Counted from the stretch's first letter, positions 28,701 through 43,700 are shown. The stretch: 64,000 bases of DNA from Apostichopus californicus (GCA_020650975.1 JAIPMN010000963.1:1-64000); one strand, 5' to 3'. The notes: generated by a model from the sequence alone, not told the origin. Numbers and translations are program-made.

Positions 28701-31700
28701 TATATAGTGGATCTAGTAAAAGGGGGGTCACCTAACAAAAATGTCTTCCATTAACACAGTAGTCACAAAACCTGTCAAAATTGACCAATGAGTGTCATAA
28801 GATAAGTTTAAAATTCTGATGTTAAATACATGAAGCTATAGAAACATAGGCAACCAATGACAAAACTTGAAAGGATCTTATGTCACTTTCTAATGATTAA
28901 ACCTCAACTCTGGAAATAAAAAAATGATTGACAGAGTATCATAAAACATTTGATAAATGAAAAGTCGTATAATTTTTTCCATATTTATCTCACTGTCTGT
29001 CTCATGTCTCTCCATAGTTTAGCCAAAGGCATTGAAGGTTTTCTGCTGATAAGCCTGACAAACATTTTCACATTTATTTGAGAAAATACATTTGTGTTCC
29101 TTTTTATAACACCCTGACCCAAAGGAAATTCATGTGTAGATATTATATCAGACAAATAAAAATGACATTTAGATACATTCACCCAAATGGTAAGGACACA
29201 GGCTTTAACCTTTAAGAAACACTGTTTATTATTTTTTGCTGTATGACCAACTTGTCAAAAATACAAAAGCAGGTAAATTTTTTCTTTTTTGGTGCTGTCA
29301 AATTCGTATGTGAGTAAACATAACAATATGTTGAAAAGAAATGAAACATGTCATAAAATATTCTCCTCCAGTATTTCAGTCGATAAACTCACCAGTTTCA
29401 TTACAGAACCATCCCTCATCACAATCTACACACTGTGAAACATTCCACCTCTGAGTGGTGCCACTATAGGTACCCTGGGGGCATGGTTCAGGTGAACCTG
29501 ACCCCTCCTCGCAGTAATGTCCGGTGGGACAGGTGCTGTTACGAGGATCCCAGGAACCAAGTTCACAGTAGTATCTTCAAGACAAAAATTGAAAATGATA
29601 TTTAAATTCCTTGAATGATTCCAAGAAAAGGAATTATTTGGATTTATTGGACAGCTAGGCTGGATTCTTCATAGTTCATCTTCTCATTCTGGATAGCCAG
29701 AGTGAACAACTTTCTGACAAGAGAATCTAGTTTCGCACCAAAACGTTTATTTAATATTAATTTAGGGACATACAGTATAAGGCAATGATCTAAGGCAATA
29801 TTTATGGTGTGGTGTGTTGTGTTGTGGTATGGTGTTGGACAGTATGGTCTTGTATGCTACAGTATGATGTAGTATGCTACGGTATTGTGTGGTGTGGTAC
29901 GGTATGGTGTAGTGTGGTATGGTACGGTATGGTGTAGTGTGGTACGGTGTGGTATGGTATGGTGTAGTGTGGTATGGTACGGTATGGTGTAGTGTGGTAC
30001 TGTGTGGTATGGTGTGGTAAGGTGTGGTAAGGTACGGTATTTTATGGTGTAGTGTGGCATGGGACGGTATGGTGTAGTGTGGTATGGAACGGTATGGTGT
30101 AGTGTGATGTGATAAGGTACGGTATGGTGTAGTGTGGTATGGTACGGTATGGTGTAGTGTGGTGTTGTACGGTACGGTACGGTATGGTGTGGTAAGTTAC
30201 GATGTGGTATAGTACGGTGTGGCATGGTACGGTGTGGTGCGGTACGGTGTGGTGCGGTACAGTGTGGTACAGTGTGGTGTGGTATGATATGATTTGACAT
30301 GTTGTGCTACTGCACAGTAAGGCACAGCGCCACACCGTTGGTGTTTGGTGTGGCAGGGTATATTATAAAATATTCTATGATATAGTACGGCATGACACAG
30401 CACATTATCAGATCAAATTTAACTGAGCAATATACAATAACTAACCCTTGATCACAAGGTCCACTGGTGTTGGTCATTCTGACCTCCGCACAGTAGTCAC
30501 CAGGGGTACATAACTGACAATCACTCTCTTTCTCCAGGCCAAGACCATCACTGAATGTTCCCTTGGGACAGGGACGAGAATTGTCTGTTCCCTCAGGACA
30601 GAAATATCCAGGAGGACAAATATTGGCATCATCACCTGTAAATCCAAATAATCCATAATAAATATAATAAGAATTTATATACATATATACATAACACATT
30701 AATAATGATTTCATCTAACAATTTAAAGCACTTTGGATAGAATGTCTGATAACTATAATTGGCAACAGCTTACCTTGATCTGGAGTTGAGATATTTGCAA
30801 ACTGTTTGCAGTAAAATCCCTCTGTGCAAAGATCCTCAGGATAAACCATCCCTGGGGTGGGGCAGTAGTAACCCCCTAGACAAGGTGAACACTGAGATAC
30901 ATAACCCAGTCCTGTTCAAAGGATAAAAAACAAAACATGTATTTAGTAACTTCTATAACTGTTATTCATCTCTAATAGTGAGACACAGCTTTAAAGAAAT
31001 AACTCAAACAAATTGCTATGGGGAGTGGAAAAACTCATTCCTGTCTCACACACCCCACCCTCTCCCACCCCGCCCCAACACAATATCCAGTCAATTTAAA
31101 ATGTCATCTTATTAGTTAGAATGTCATTTTTAACAACAATCTAAAGATGAAGATATTCTGCATTTTGAAACTTCCACTTCTTTTATTCTCTTCTTCCCCA
31201 CCCTGCTTTTCCCAACTCCCACACTTCCCCACCCCATACTTCCCACCCCACTCTTCTCCACCCCGCTTCCACTCCGCCTCTTGTAAGCCTACTGTTTAAC
31301 ATCATAATACAATATCATTACTATCTACTGTTATAGACAGAATATAATATTTAAAATTTCCACTTTTTCTCTTTCTTCTTTATTTATTCAAAATAAAATA
31401 AATCTGTAAGCAAACTGCTTATCCACTAGAGAGCCTGTGTAGGAGAATGTGTAAAAGTAAGTTGGCCTGACCTTTTGATCCTAGCAGGATCTTCTTCAAA
31501 GGCTAAATCATTTAGCCTTTGAAGAAGATCCTGCTAGGATCGAAACGTCAGGCCAACTTACTTTAACACATTCTTTATTTATTACAATATTGTTACTATT
31601 GTTATAGACAGTACATAATACTCCAATCATACCTCACAGACACCCTACAGCACCCCATCCCTACCTGTGAGGTTGTTAAACGTTCCAATCGGGCATGGAT

Positions 31701-34700
31701 ACTCTGTATCGTATCTGGTGCCCGGAGGGCAGTAGTGCCCCGCAGGGCATCTCGTCGTGTCGTTATTCAATACCACTGGCTCCACAGTGTTGTCACAGAA
31801 GTAACCCTGTGGACATTCCTTGCATGAACTTCGACCTTCCGCATCTTGGTAAGTACCATTTTCACAGCGGGTTGGAGCAAAAGAACCCTCCTCACAAAAG
31901 TGGCCGACGGGACACCTGTTTAATAAAGGGAGATCAAGCAGAAAGAACATTAAGAATAAAAGATATCGAGGTCTGTTTGAAATGACGCTAAACAGTAGGC
32001 TAACAGTAGAAGGTGGGTGGGGAAGAGCTAGGTGGGGGTAGCGTGGAGTGGGGAAGTGTGGGGTGGGGAAGTGTGGGGTGGGGAAGTGAGGTGGGGAAGA
32101 GTGGGATGGGGTAGCATGGGTTAGGGTAGTATGGGATGGCTAAGCATGGGGAGGGAGAGCAGGGTGGGGAAGAGTGGGGTGGGGAAGAGGGGGCTTGGGA
32201 AGAGTGGGGTGAGGAAGAACAGGTGGGGTCAGGAAATCCCCAATAGATGGGAGTCACTTTTAAGTGACATAAAGACTTGACAAATACTCTGCTGCCTACC
32301 ATGGAAGCTAACAAAGATCATTTGCTATAAAGTTCCGTCTTTGTTGCAAATTAATCTCTTCTTTTCTTATCCAGCTTTGCATCTTCCAAGAAATAAACAA
32401 CACTTAATTGTTTACTCACAAAGCTTCATAAATTTTGAGAAATAGAGGTAAAACTTTGTAGCAGTGGAAGGACGTACCTGTCTCTTACTAGACTTGAGTC
32501 ATTGAACACGTGAAGTTGATATCACTCAATGGCTTTAATATAACCTGTGATCTAACGTCCATGATGAAGGTAAATCACTATAAACGGACTCATCCAACAG
32601 AAACCAATGTAAACTCATTTTTGGACATGTGAAGTTGATATTAAAAAAAAAGGTTTATGATCTGTTATCCAATTGGTAATTTTTGGGGTCTTTCACAAAC
32701 CATACTCCTTAACAGAACCCAGGGATGTGCCCAGGATTTCTTGAGTGCCGGGTATACTGGTCGCTGATCATCGATTTTTGAAGGTGCTCACATGCCAAAT
32801 GCTGGCACTTGTGTAGCTTTTTAAGCACATACACAAGTACTAGTTTTGCTAACAATTTACATTAAGTAATGTTTCTCGCATGCGTAACTGATGCATTATT
32901 AGTCTGTATGATTTTGGCATAGGCTAGGCCCAATTTTTGTTGAATATATTGTTAGGAATGTCTGGATTTTAGATGAAAATAGTGCTGGGCGGGATTCACG
33001 ATTTTTAAGACAGTGCTGGGCAATAATTTTTTGTGCTGGGCGATGCCGCCCAGCGTGGGCACATCCCTGAGAATCTCATTGCAGATATTAAGACACTGCA
33101 ATTCTCTTACCTATACGATGAAGGACTGGAGACATTTTGTCCAAGAGGACAGTAGTAACCAGCATCACAGAGTGCCAAGGGTAGTTCTCTTCCGTCCCCT
33201 GGACAGTACCATCCCGGGGTACAATCCAGGCAGTCTTCAAGGGCATCGTTACCCACGCTGTTGAGGAAGTAACCGGTTGGACAAGGCATCTGGGCTTCAG
33301 AGCCTTCTGGACAGTAATGACCTACAGGGCATTCAGCTCCAGTTGTATCGTTAGGTGCGGGGGAACTGGCCCCGAGAACACAGTAATAACCTGACAGGAG
33401 TAAATAACAGGTGTGTGAATGTAATTTCAGATGAGGTACAGTTGTACCATTAGGGGGGGGGGCGGGGTAACTGGCTCCGAGAACACAGTAATAACCTGAG
33501 AGGAGTAAATAAAAGGTGTGTGAATGCAATTTTAGACAAGGTACAATTGTACCATTAGGGGCAGGGGAACTGGACCCGAGAACACAGTAATAACCTGACA
33601 GGAGTAAATAAAAGGTGTGTGAATGTAATTTTAGATGAGCTATAGTTGTATCATTAGGGGCGGGGGAACTGGCTCCCAGAACACAGTAATAACCTGACAG
33701 GAATAAATAAAAGGTGTGTAAAGGCAAGTTTAGATGAGGTACAGTTGTATCATTAGGGGCGGGGGAACTGGATCCAAAACAACAGTCATAACTTTAGAGC
33801 AATAACTATAGATGTGTGAATTCAACATTATATTTCTTCCAGTTATTAATCAGTATTGTGTGCAGAGGAACAAGCTCCAAGAACCTAGTCACAAGAATAT
33901 ATAACGAGATATGTGAATACAAATAGATATGAGCATCATCATTATAAATTTCATAATTATCTCACCTCCTGAAGGAAATGTCAAATAGAAACATATTTTC
34001 AAATATAATTCTACAGCAGGAAGAGTGCATACACTTAAAGATGTTGAATTTTGTGTTTGCCTTAAATATTTACATCACACGTTGTATCAATAATGATAAT
34101 CAGCAGTTCTTTTTACAACGCTTAAGCGACTACAAATGTGGGAGAAACCGGCAAGGGTAGATTACAACTTATACGTTAGGTGGCTTCCAATTCAACATTT
34201 TTAACTCAAATTTGGAATCTTTTCGATTTAGAAAGGCATTTCAGATGGGAAAACCATAGATTGCTCTTGGATGAAGAACCCGCCTTACTATGACCCAGCC
34301 GGGTATCGAACCCGGAACCTCCCGATTGCTAAGCCTCATTGCTTCAAATGCCACTGCCTTTATCCACTCGGCCACAGCACGGTTGTGAGATGCATTATTA
34401 TATTTTCCCTACTACTCAATATCCAAAATACTGAATTTCTCACCTGCTGAACAATTTCCGGTGGGAGAGTCCAAACCGTCTGTTTGACAATACGTGCCAG
34501 GGTCACAGAGGGTGGGTAAGCAGGACCCCTCTGGACAATAGGTACCTTCTTGACAGATGCCACCTTCAGTGGTTGTGGTGTTTGATGTGGAACTACCATT
34601 GCAGTACCATCCTTTGATGAAAAAGAATTTATCAAATTACAATATATCAAATATTGCACTATTAATGATTTTCTGTATTGAATTTGTAAAATACAAAAAA

Positions 34701-37700
34701 CTACTAGACATAATTTTGAATTTTGTTAACGATTTTCTGTATCAAGATTTTTAAATAGGAAAAGACTAAAAACTTAAGGAGAAATGAAAATACCATGTAT
34801 GGTTAAGGTTCATCATAGAAATAGGGAAAGCACATGTTCACTATTTAATAAAAATAACATCCTTTTAGTAAAGCCTCCTTTTCATATTTCAGATGCATTG
34901 GTCGTTTGTCAGGATTGGAGGCTCGTGGGGAGGGGTAAAAACTTGTACCTAATACAGACCATGTTAAAATCAAGAATGGGAAAGGAAGCAGCTGTTATGG
35001 GTCCACTTACCTGGGGCACAGTAACCAGTAGGTTCGGGCAGGCCATCCAGTTCACAATAAAAACCACAGGTACAGGGCAGGCAATCATTGACATCTGATG
35101 CCATGGTAGTGTTATAAAAGGTACCAGCTGGACAAGGATTCTCAAACTCAGATTGAGTCCCAGCTGGACAAAAGTGTCCCTCTGGACAGGGTTTGTCATG
35201 ATAAATCACGGACCCTGTGAGAGACGTGAGAGAAAAGAAAAGTTGACTTTATCCGTTGGCTATGACTACATCAGTGTGTGATGTGAAGAGACTGCAGGAG
35301 GGGGGAATATCAGGAACTGACTGAGGGAGAGGTGGTACATTCCCTCCAATCTGACATCTGTTTGGCACGAACAATCATTAGTTACAATCATATATTTTTA
35401 TCAAAAATTTTACTGATGTTTTCTTACAAACCGCTATTTCGGTGGTCATTCTGATATCTACTGATACTTGCCTCCAGCCCCCCCCCCCCATGCCTCATCC
35501 CATCCCATGTGCCCACCCAATGCCCCACCCATTCCCCCACCCCATGGCCCCAATCTGATGCCCCCACCCACCCCCATACCCCTACCCCATCCCCCCACCC
35601 CTTTTTAGAAATCCTGGACATAAAGTTGCAGGGTTTGAAATATCTGACAACACCATATGGAAAATTGACATAGTTCCCTATCTTGTCCTTAAGTGTAAAT
35701 GTAAAAAGCCAGTCACGTAAAATTGTGACAGGTCCATAGAGAAATGCCAGGATATTTGGCTTGAAACTAGTTTGCAAAGATAATACAATAAGAAGCTCAT
35801 AAGTCTACAACCCATCTTCATAAATCATTCCATTAGAACGATATAAAATAATCAGTTTGGAAGACTCCATTGTGTGCAATAAATTGAGATAATACACATG
35901 TCAAGCAAAACACCAACGACTACTTTTGCTTTCTCTAAAGTTGAAAGGATGTCACCTTAAAAAATTGAAACCAACCCTCACCCAACTGCCTCCCTCCTCT
36001 TAACCTCCTTCAAGCTGGTCTACCCAAATATTACTTACCTTCTGTGCAGTAATATCCTTCAGGACACTGTAGGCAAGTCTCCAGTCCAGTCTGGTTGGCA
36101 TAGGAACCAGCAGGACATAGGATGGGTTGGTGGCTACCGGTGGGACAGTAGTGGCCCTCTGGACATACATCCCCCGGTCCAGTTTGATCCCCGGGAAGTT
36201 GACAGGTAGCATTAAACTCTCCACTGGGTTTGGCCCTGTCCACCCTGTACTCGCAGTAATAGCCTAAAAAGAGAACAAAATGACTTTTTAAGTACAAGGG
36301 CTGAGACACGATCAGTGCTTTGGGAGATAGCTGAAACCAAGCTACCCATCTTTATCAAAGTTACTATCTTTGCAATTTGGAAGACAGAATTTTTTTTTGC
36401 ATTTTGGAAATCTATTATTTCTGTAGTAAAGAAAGTGAAAACGTGTGAGTCCACTCCAACTTAATAAAGCACTTGGTTAAATATTTACCAGGACACTTTT
36501 TCAATTTTGTGGATTAGGTACTGGAACTTGTTTCTGTTCTCTATATGGTTTTGAAAGGCCAAGATAGTAAAGGCCCTGATAGGACAGGCCAGGATAGGAC
36601 AGGCCAGGATAGTAAAGGCCAGAATGTTAAAGGCCATGATGGTAAAGGCCAGGATAGAAAAGGCCTTAAGGCCAGGATAGGATAGGCTAGGTAATGATGG
36701 CTAGGGCAGGCTGGATGAGAATAAAGTGTACCTGGATCACATGGTCCAGTAACGTCAGTCATATGCAGCTGATCGCAGTAGTAACCTCCCAAACAGTCCT
36801 TGCACTGAGACTCCTCTTGTAGACCAGTCTCATTGTTGAATGTCCCCCTCGGGCACGACTGCCAGTCAATCCCAGTACCATCAGGACAGTAGTAACCCTC
36901 GGGACAACTGTCTGTTATTAATCCCTCCAAACAATACCTTGATATGAAGATATGATGAAGACATGACACTTACAACTTGTTATTTCCTACCATATTAAAC
37001 AATAAAATCCTTCTATATGATTCCATTCCATTCTAGAATCAATTCTATTCCATTTCAATTCCAGATTCTATTCCATCCAATCTTACAGTCTATGCTTGAT
37101 TCTAGATACCATTCTTTTTTTATTCCTAGATTCAATTCCATCTTTTATTCTAAATTATATTTGATGTCATACGATTCTAGATTCAATTCCAGATTTGACG
37201 ATATTCCATGTAATTCTACATTCTATACCTGATTTCTACTATCCTTTGCAATTGTGGACTCTAGATTCAATTCCATTCTAATTTCTAGATTCAATTCCAT
37301 ATTTTATTCTAGATTCTATTCTAGGAATAATTCCAGACGACACAAAATATATACATGGGACAAACAATTGCCTACTTTACTATGCACACAGTTTGACCTT
37401 AAAACCAACCACTAACTTACACTGCCTCTAACAGTAACATAGTCAGGGAGCTGTTTTTATTGAAAGCCAATTTGTATCTACTTGTCAAATATTGAAAATA
37501 CAAATTTGTAAGATTAACATTGGTTTTCACTATTCATACGTTTAACTCAGTCTAATGGGATTTGTGGGGTCACCTAAACCCACGCACATTTTAAGGAATT
37601 TACACACCCAACCCCCCCACACCCCCCCCCCCACCTGCAATACATACCATATCTATTTGATTTTCTTGAACTAGATGAAGACCTAAATTACTTTTCAACA

Positions 37701-40700
37701 GTCACGGTTATGAAAGAATCTGTTTGTATTACATCTTCCCCTGGTTCTTACCATCCAGCCGGGCAGATATCACAGACTGCAGCATGGGTATGATTCATGT
37801 AGGTACCATTCTGACAAGGGAGGGGTTCCGATGAATTAAGAGGGCAATAATGGGCCACAGGGCAGGGATAATCCTCCGGTCTGGAACTATTCTGACCTTC
37901 TGGACAATAGTAACCCTCATCACAAATGTCCGTTGGTGCGGAAAGTCCTGTGAATAAAGAAGACAGAGTAAAAGAAACAAAAATTGAATTAAGGATTCTC
38001 AAAGTCAAACGATAGTTAGAAAAACCAAAAATATTGATGGAAATCCAAATTAAGAAACAGCACAAAATAATAATTAACAAATTAAAAAAGAATTACAAAA
38101 TTGAATTAATCGAAGTGTGCACAATTCAAAAATCGCTCCTGGGCACTACAGTGGGCCACATCTACGTGTCCCCTGGGGACTTCCCATAGGGTGCAGCCAG
38201 AAAGCGATGCACAAAACTATATTTACAAGTTACATCTCAGGTCTCCATCTTCACACCTGGGTAAAGAGAGGCAATGGAGATAAAGTGCCTAACCTAAGGA
38301 CACAACGTAATGATCTGAACCTGCAATATTTTAGATCCCAAGTCCATTCCCTTACCAGCTGACCGCAACCGTCTTATATACATGTGTGCATGCTGTAATG
38401 CCTACACCTGTGCATATTACTAGACCATTTCCAAGCATTTCAACTGGTACACATACACACGCACTATACCTACATGATTCCTACACTTGCCCTCTACCAG
38501 TCACATTAGGCACACACACATCCACTATACCTACAAGTTTCCTACATTTGCCCTACACCAATCCTGCAAGATTCCTAAAGTTGCCCTTTACCAGTCACAT
38601 TATACTGTTATATAGAATTTACTACAAATAACAGGGAAGAATTAATTTTTTCTCAATAGTAAACCCTCTCCCCCCCCCCCCAAAAAAAGGGAATTAAGGA
38701 ATCATGTATCAATGTATGGTTGTACCTTGAGTTTCGCAGTAACTGCCAGGGGTACATGGGGTGCACTGACTGGTGTCGTTCAGCCCTAGGTAGGGATTAA
38801 AGGTACCCTCTGGGCATGCAGTGGGTACATCTGATCCTTGAGGGCAGTAATTGCCCGTGGTACAGATTACTTCTGTTCGTGAGCTAGAACCTTCTGGACA
38901 GTAGTATCTGTCACTGCACTCGCCTGTAGGATTCAAAATACATGGAAATAATAGTAGATATTACAGTAAGAGAAAAATACCAATATTAGTTAAAAATAGA
39001 TGGAAATAATACTGGATATTACATTAAGAGAAAAAATACTTTAAAACAAATTTAAAAATAAAAATAAATTAGTGAAAAATGACATAAACTTGAAATATAA
39101 AAAATTAGTAAATAGTGGCAACAGATATATCTCTACCTCTTAATGGAAGAAAATCTCTAACTAGATTTCTTAATCTCTTAATAGATTTAGTTAAAATCTA
39201 GGAATTTTCAACAAAGCATTCATTTGATAAGGTCATGACCTCAATGAACTTTATTCTGATTTTCAAGTTATCGTGAACAAAATATAAAGACCAAAAGCTC
39301 TTTTTTCTGATTTTCTTTAACATTTAATTTCTTCATTCCTACAAATAACTTCACCAATTGACAATTGTTGCTAAGGCAACCATGAATATGCAGACACTAT
39401 TATACAGACCTTGCACACTATCCAAGCCATAATCCTCACAGTAGTATCCTGCTAGGCATGGGGTACAACTGCTGGTGTTATGAAGGCCCTCTGTGCCACC
39501 AAAGGTGCCAGGTGGGCACCCAAAGGGCTCAGCTGTACCCTCCGGGCAATAGTACCCTGGGAAGATGAAACAGGAAGAAATACTCATTATAGATAGATGT
39601 CACACCATGGATTTTAAGATATTCATACGGATTCAAGAAATGTCGGATATAGTATGTAAACTGAATAATGAAAAACATATTCTGAATCTCTGGAATTTTA
39701 ATATTTTTCCCATACCTTTCTTTCATTCCAATCAAATGAATTAGCAATAAATGTAACAGTCTTGAACATCAATATTAAAGTTTCCAAATAAAACGAAAAA
39801 AGGCCATTTTATAAATTTAAGGAGTCATTAAACAAAAAGGCCATTTTATAAACTTAAGGAGTCGTTGGTTTCAGCTAATATGGATTGGCAGTGAAGTTAA
39901 AATCTTCATATCCAGATTAATTTTGTTAGTTTTCACATTTTGAATAGTGTCAGGTGGACAAGGAATACTATGTAGTCATTTTCAAAATGACATAACATGG
40001 GCAATGATGACTGCTGTTACTTTTCAAACTCAACAATATGCATTGCAAGGTCACAAGGGTATCCGTTATGATAAACAGAGGTACAAAGAACTACAAAATA
40101 ATAAAGAGATGAGAAGGCACATACCTTGAGGGCAGAAGTCTGCATCATAACCCAGTCTTGGAGTAGAGACATTAGCATACTGCCTGCAGTAAAACCCAGC
40201 TTCACAAAGGTCTGTGGGCTCAGTCTGGCCGACAGCTTCACAGTAGTAACCTCCTATAAAACGGAAGGAAGTTTTGTGATACGATAAAAGCAGCTGTTTG
40301 CGACTGTAACAAATTTCAAGAATGTTAACCTTGGTTACTTGGTATGCAAGGTACTGTTCCTCCACCCACACCACACCCACCTGCCCTCCCTCCCCCCCCC
40401 CCATTACTTCCTATAACCAATACTCCAGCAAAGAAAAGGCTAATAAGGATTACCAGTAACTTAGCATCATTATGTTGGTATAGGAATGGACAGGTATGTA
40501 TTTAAGTAATTGGATCATTGGATCCACTCTCCATCTTCAAAGTTTGTTTATCATTCTGTTTTCCATTTTCTGTTTATATCATTTGCTTACATCATTTCAA
40601 AAATCCCTTGTTTCTTTTTTCTTTCCAACTTTATGCACGCTTTAAAAATTTGCAAACAAGTAAAGTTTCCAAGTTAATGAACATTCATAATGTATGAATT

Positions 40701-43700
40701 TAATTTATATCTCCTTTCTCTGACCTGCGCAGGGCGTACAATCACCCTCTTGTTCCAAGCCGCTGCTGTTGCCAAAGGTACCCCTCGGACAGGGGAATTC
40801 GTCGGCCCTCTTGGTACCCATGGGACAGAAGTAGCCTTGAGGGCAAATGACCTCCTCTGTAACATTCACCACACCACCGGTGCTGTAGTAAGTAAATAAC
40901 AAGGAAGATATAGTAAATATTACAGGGTTGTTAACCTATCAAATATGGAGGGTGGGGGGGGGAGGGGGAAGGGAAAGTTTTCATCTTTTTAATGGTTTAT
41001 GGGCTAGGTTTAACTTGTGTAGCCATGTAACACATCAAGCATGCATAAACCTAATAGTGTGTCATACGAAGAAGACATTGGCACCAATAGTCAGGTGAGA
41101 TCCCGGGGGTTAATTATGTCAAGGCACCCTCCCTCAAACCCCCACCCCGTTCCCCCCACACATTTCTGAAGTGTTAATTTTTCCTTACATTTATCATGAA
41201 AATAAGAACACATTATTCTTTGCCCCAAAATTTCATCATTCCCCAGGACGATAGTCCCCTGACCCCTCCTTCCTCCTCCCTCCCCCTACCCCCAAATAAA
41301 AACAATATCTGTCAGGTCTGCTAATGTCCTCAAACATGTTAGATATACCAACCACAATGCAAAAATGTATTGAAACTCCATTTAACATGATATCTTTACA
41401 AATTAACTTTTAAATCAAAGTTTTTTTCCCCCAAAGTTTACCTGTCACAGTAGTACCCAGCCGGGCAGGTATCACACGTCCACTCTCCAGGATTCAGTTG
41501 GTAGGTTCCAGAGGGGCAGATGAACGGTTCGAATGTCCCCTCCGGACAATAATACCCGACTGGACAGACGATCGCATCAAGACGGAGCTGACCGAGGGGA
41601 CAGTAGTACCCTTGAGAACAGTTACCTGAGGAAGATATGATTTAACTGAAAATATGAGGATTTGACCAGAATGCAGCTCTGTAAAGTTTTCTAACCATCC
41701 AAACACCTTGATGTATACTTGACCAATGACAGTAATAACAGAAAATTTAAAAAAAGTAACTAAAACACTAAATACATCAATAAAAAAATTAATACAATGT
41801 TTTGCACAAATAAAAAAGAAACCTGTTAGTTTCCTTCCATTAACATACTAAAATGAAAGAGTTCTGTTTAGAAAGATATTAAACAGTGAGGATATAGAGC
41901 CAGTTCACTTAACTTGACCAATGACAGTAAACACAAAAACAATCCATCAATCAATACATAAAAAGTTTTGCACAAATAAAAGACAAAACCTGTTAGTTTC
42001 ATTCCATTAACATATTAAATCAGAGAGTTCTGTTTGGAAAGATTTTTTATTTTTATTTGGAAAGATATCTTTCCGTGAGGATTCAGAGCCAGGTCATATT
42101 GACCAATGACAGTAATAACACAAAAACAATAAAGCAATAAATAAAATGTTTTGCACAAATGAAAACCAAAACCTGTTAGTTTCATTCCATTAAGAGACTA
42201 AAATGAGAGAGTTCTGTTTGGATGATATCAGACAGTGAGAATATAGAGCCAGTTCAAACAGAAACCTGGCCTTTTACAGACATGGCCAACCTAACTCTCT
42301 TTATGTATATTCATATTTCTAAACTCTGATGCTAGTGTATACCTTTAGGGATTTTACATTTTAAATTCAAGTTACTTCCTCTCAACTTCTCAATGCTCTT
42401 CCCAATTATTTCTTGCATTGTGCAATCTTTCATCCTCTTTTTTTTTCTTTTTTTTCTTCTTCTCCTCTCCCCCAACCCTTTTTGATGGTGATGTAGCTTC
42501 CTATGACACTTCCCATGGTAATTTTTGATTTTCTCACCTGAGGGTTCAGTAAGATTGTATGCCCCGCAGTACTGTCCAAGGTCACAAGCTAAGCAATCAG
42601 ACATGTTAACATTCATTGTGGTGAAGCTGTAAGTACCAGGCGGACATGGTGAGGGCACCTGGGTACCCTCCTCACAATACAATCCTGCAGGACAGATGTC
42701 ACCTTCCACGCCGTCGGTGGGGGTGGGTGTTGTCGAGGCGAGGGAGCAGTAGTACCCTGAGGAACAGAGACCAGTCGGGAGAGGCAGGCCAGATGTCTGG
42801 CAGAATTCACCTCCAGGACAAGCCAATGGTTCACCAGATCCTGTGGGTTTAATATTATTACACAGTTAATATGAAAACAACCAGCAAAAGGACAATCCAG
42901 CATACCAAGTATATCAAATCAAGTTGGACTTAATTAGTCTTCTTTTCAGCCGTTTTATCTAGAAGATACATTTTGCATTTATTGAAGGGGTAAGGCTCTG
43001 TTACAGAGACATACATGTCTTCAAGGGTGTATTTTAGTATCAGTGTTTGTTATTAACTTAATAGATCAAAATCAGGGCTAATGGTTGACTACAACAATTG
43101 TCTTATCTAGACTCAAGTTTTAATGTAACCAGCAACAGAAAAATCTCTCCCTTTGAATCTAGAAGGTTTAAAATCAAATTAGAAATGACCCACTTCCTGT
43201 CAGGTTTGTAAAGTGTTCCAACAAACATAACAATACTGATATGTATTGCAATATCATAATGTAATATCCCAGCTGAACTGAACATCTTCAATTTCTCACT
43301 TATTTCATAAATATTCTGTCAGTAATACATAGAATACGCATCTGTTTGATACCGCCACTTTCATGTTGGCTCTTCAGCACGATCCTCAAATTTCTGGTAC
43401 ACAATACTATACAAATTTAAAATTCCATAAAACTTGAGTCCTGGGTAATACCCTCTCACCTCTAGGGCAGTAGAACCCAGACTGGCATTGTCCACCATGC
43501 GATGTGGTGTTGGAGCTTGACGCACCCCCTGTACAGTACCATCCAGCATCGCATAGGTCTGTGTAGTTACTGTTACCATACCCGGCGCAGTAAGTACCCT
43601 TCGGGCACGATAAACAGGCCTCCATGGCATCGGATCTCAGATGGCCGTTGTAAGTACCGGGCGGACAAGGGAACTCGTAGGCATCCGTAGTTCCATTCGG

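Noticed and set aside
29857-30335. Long minus-strand frames rich in His-Thr-Pro-Tyr
   Set aside because: They are translations of the GGTAT/GGTGT simple array, open in several frames, with no start context or domain.
34280-34382. Functional tRNA-Ser/Leu gene
   Set aside because: No acceptor-stem pairing and a SINE-like body follows.
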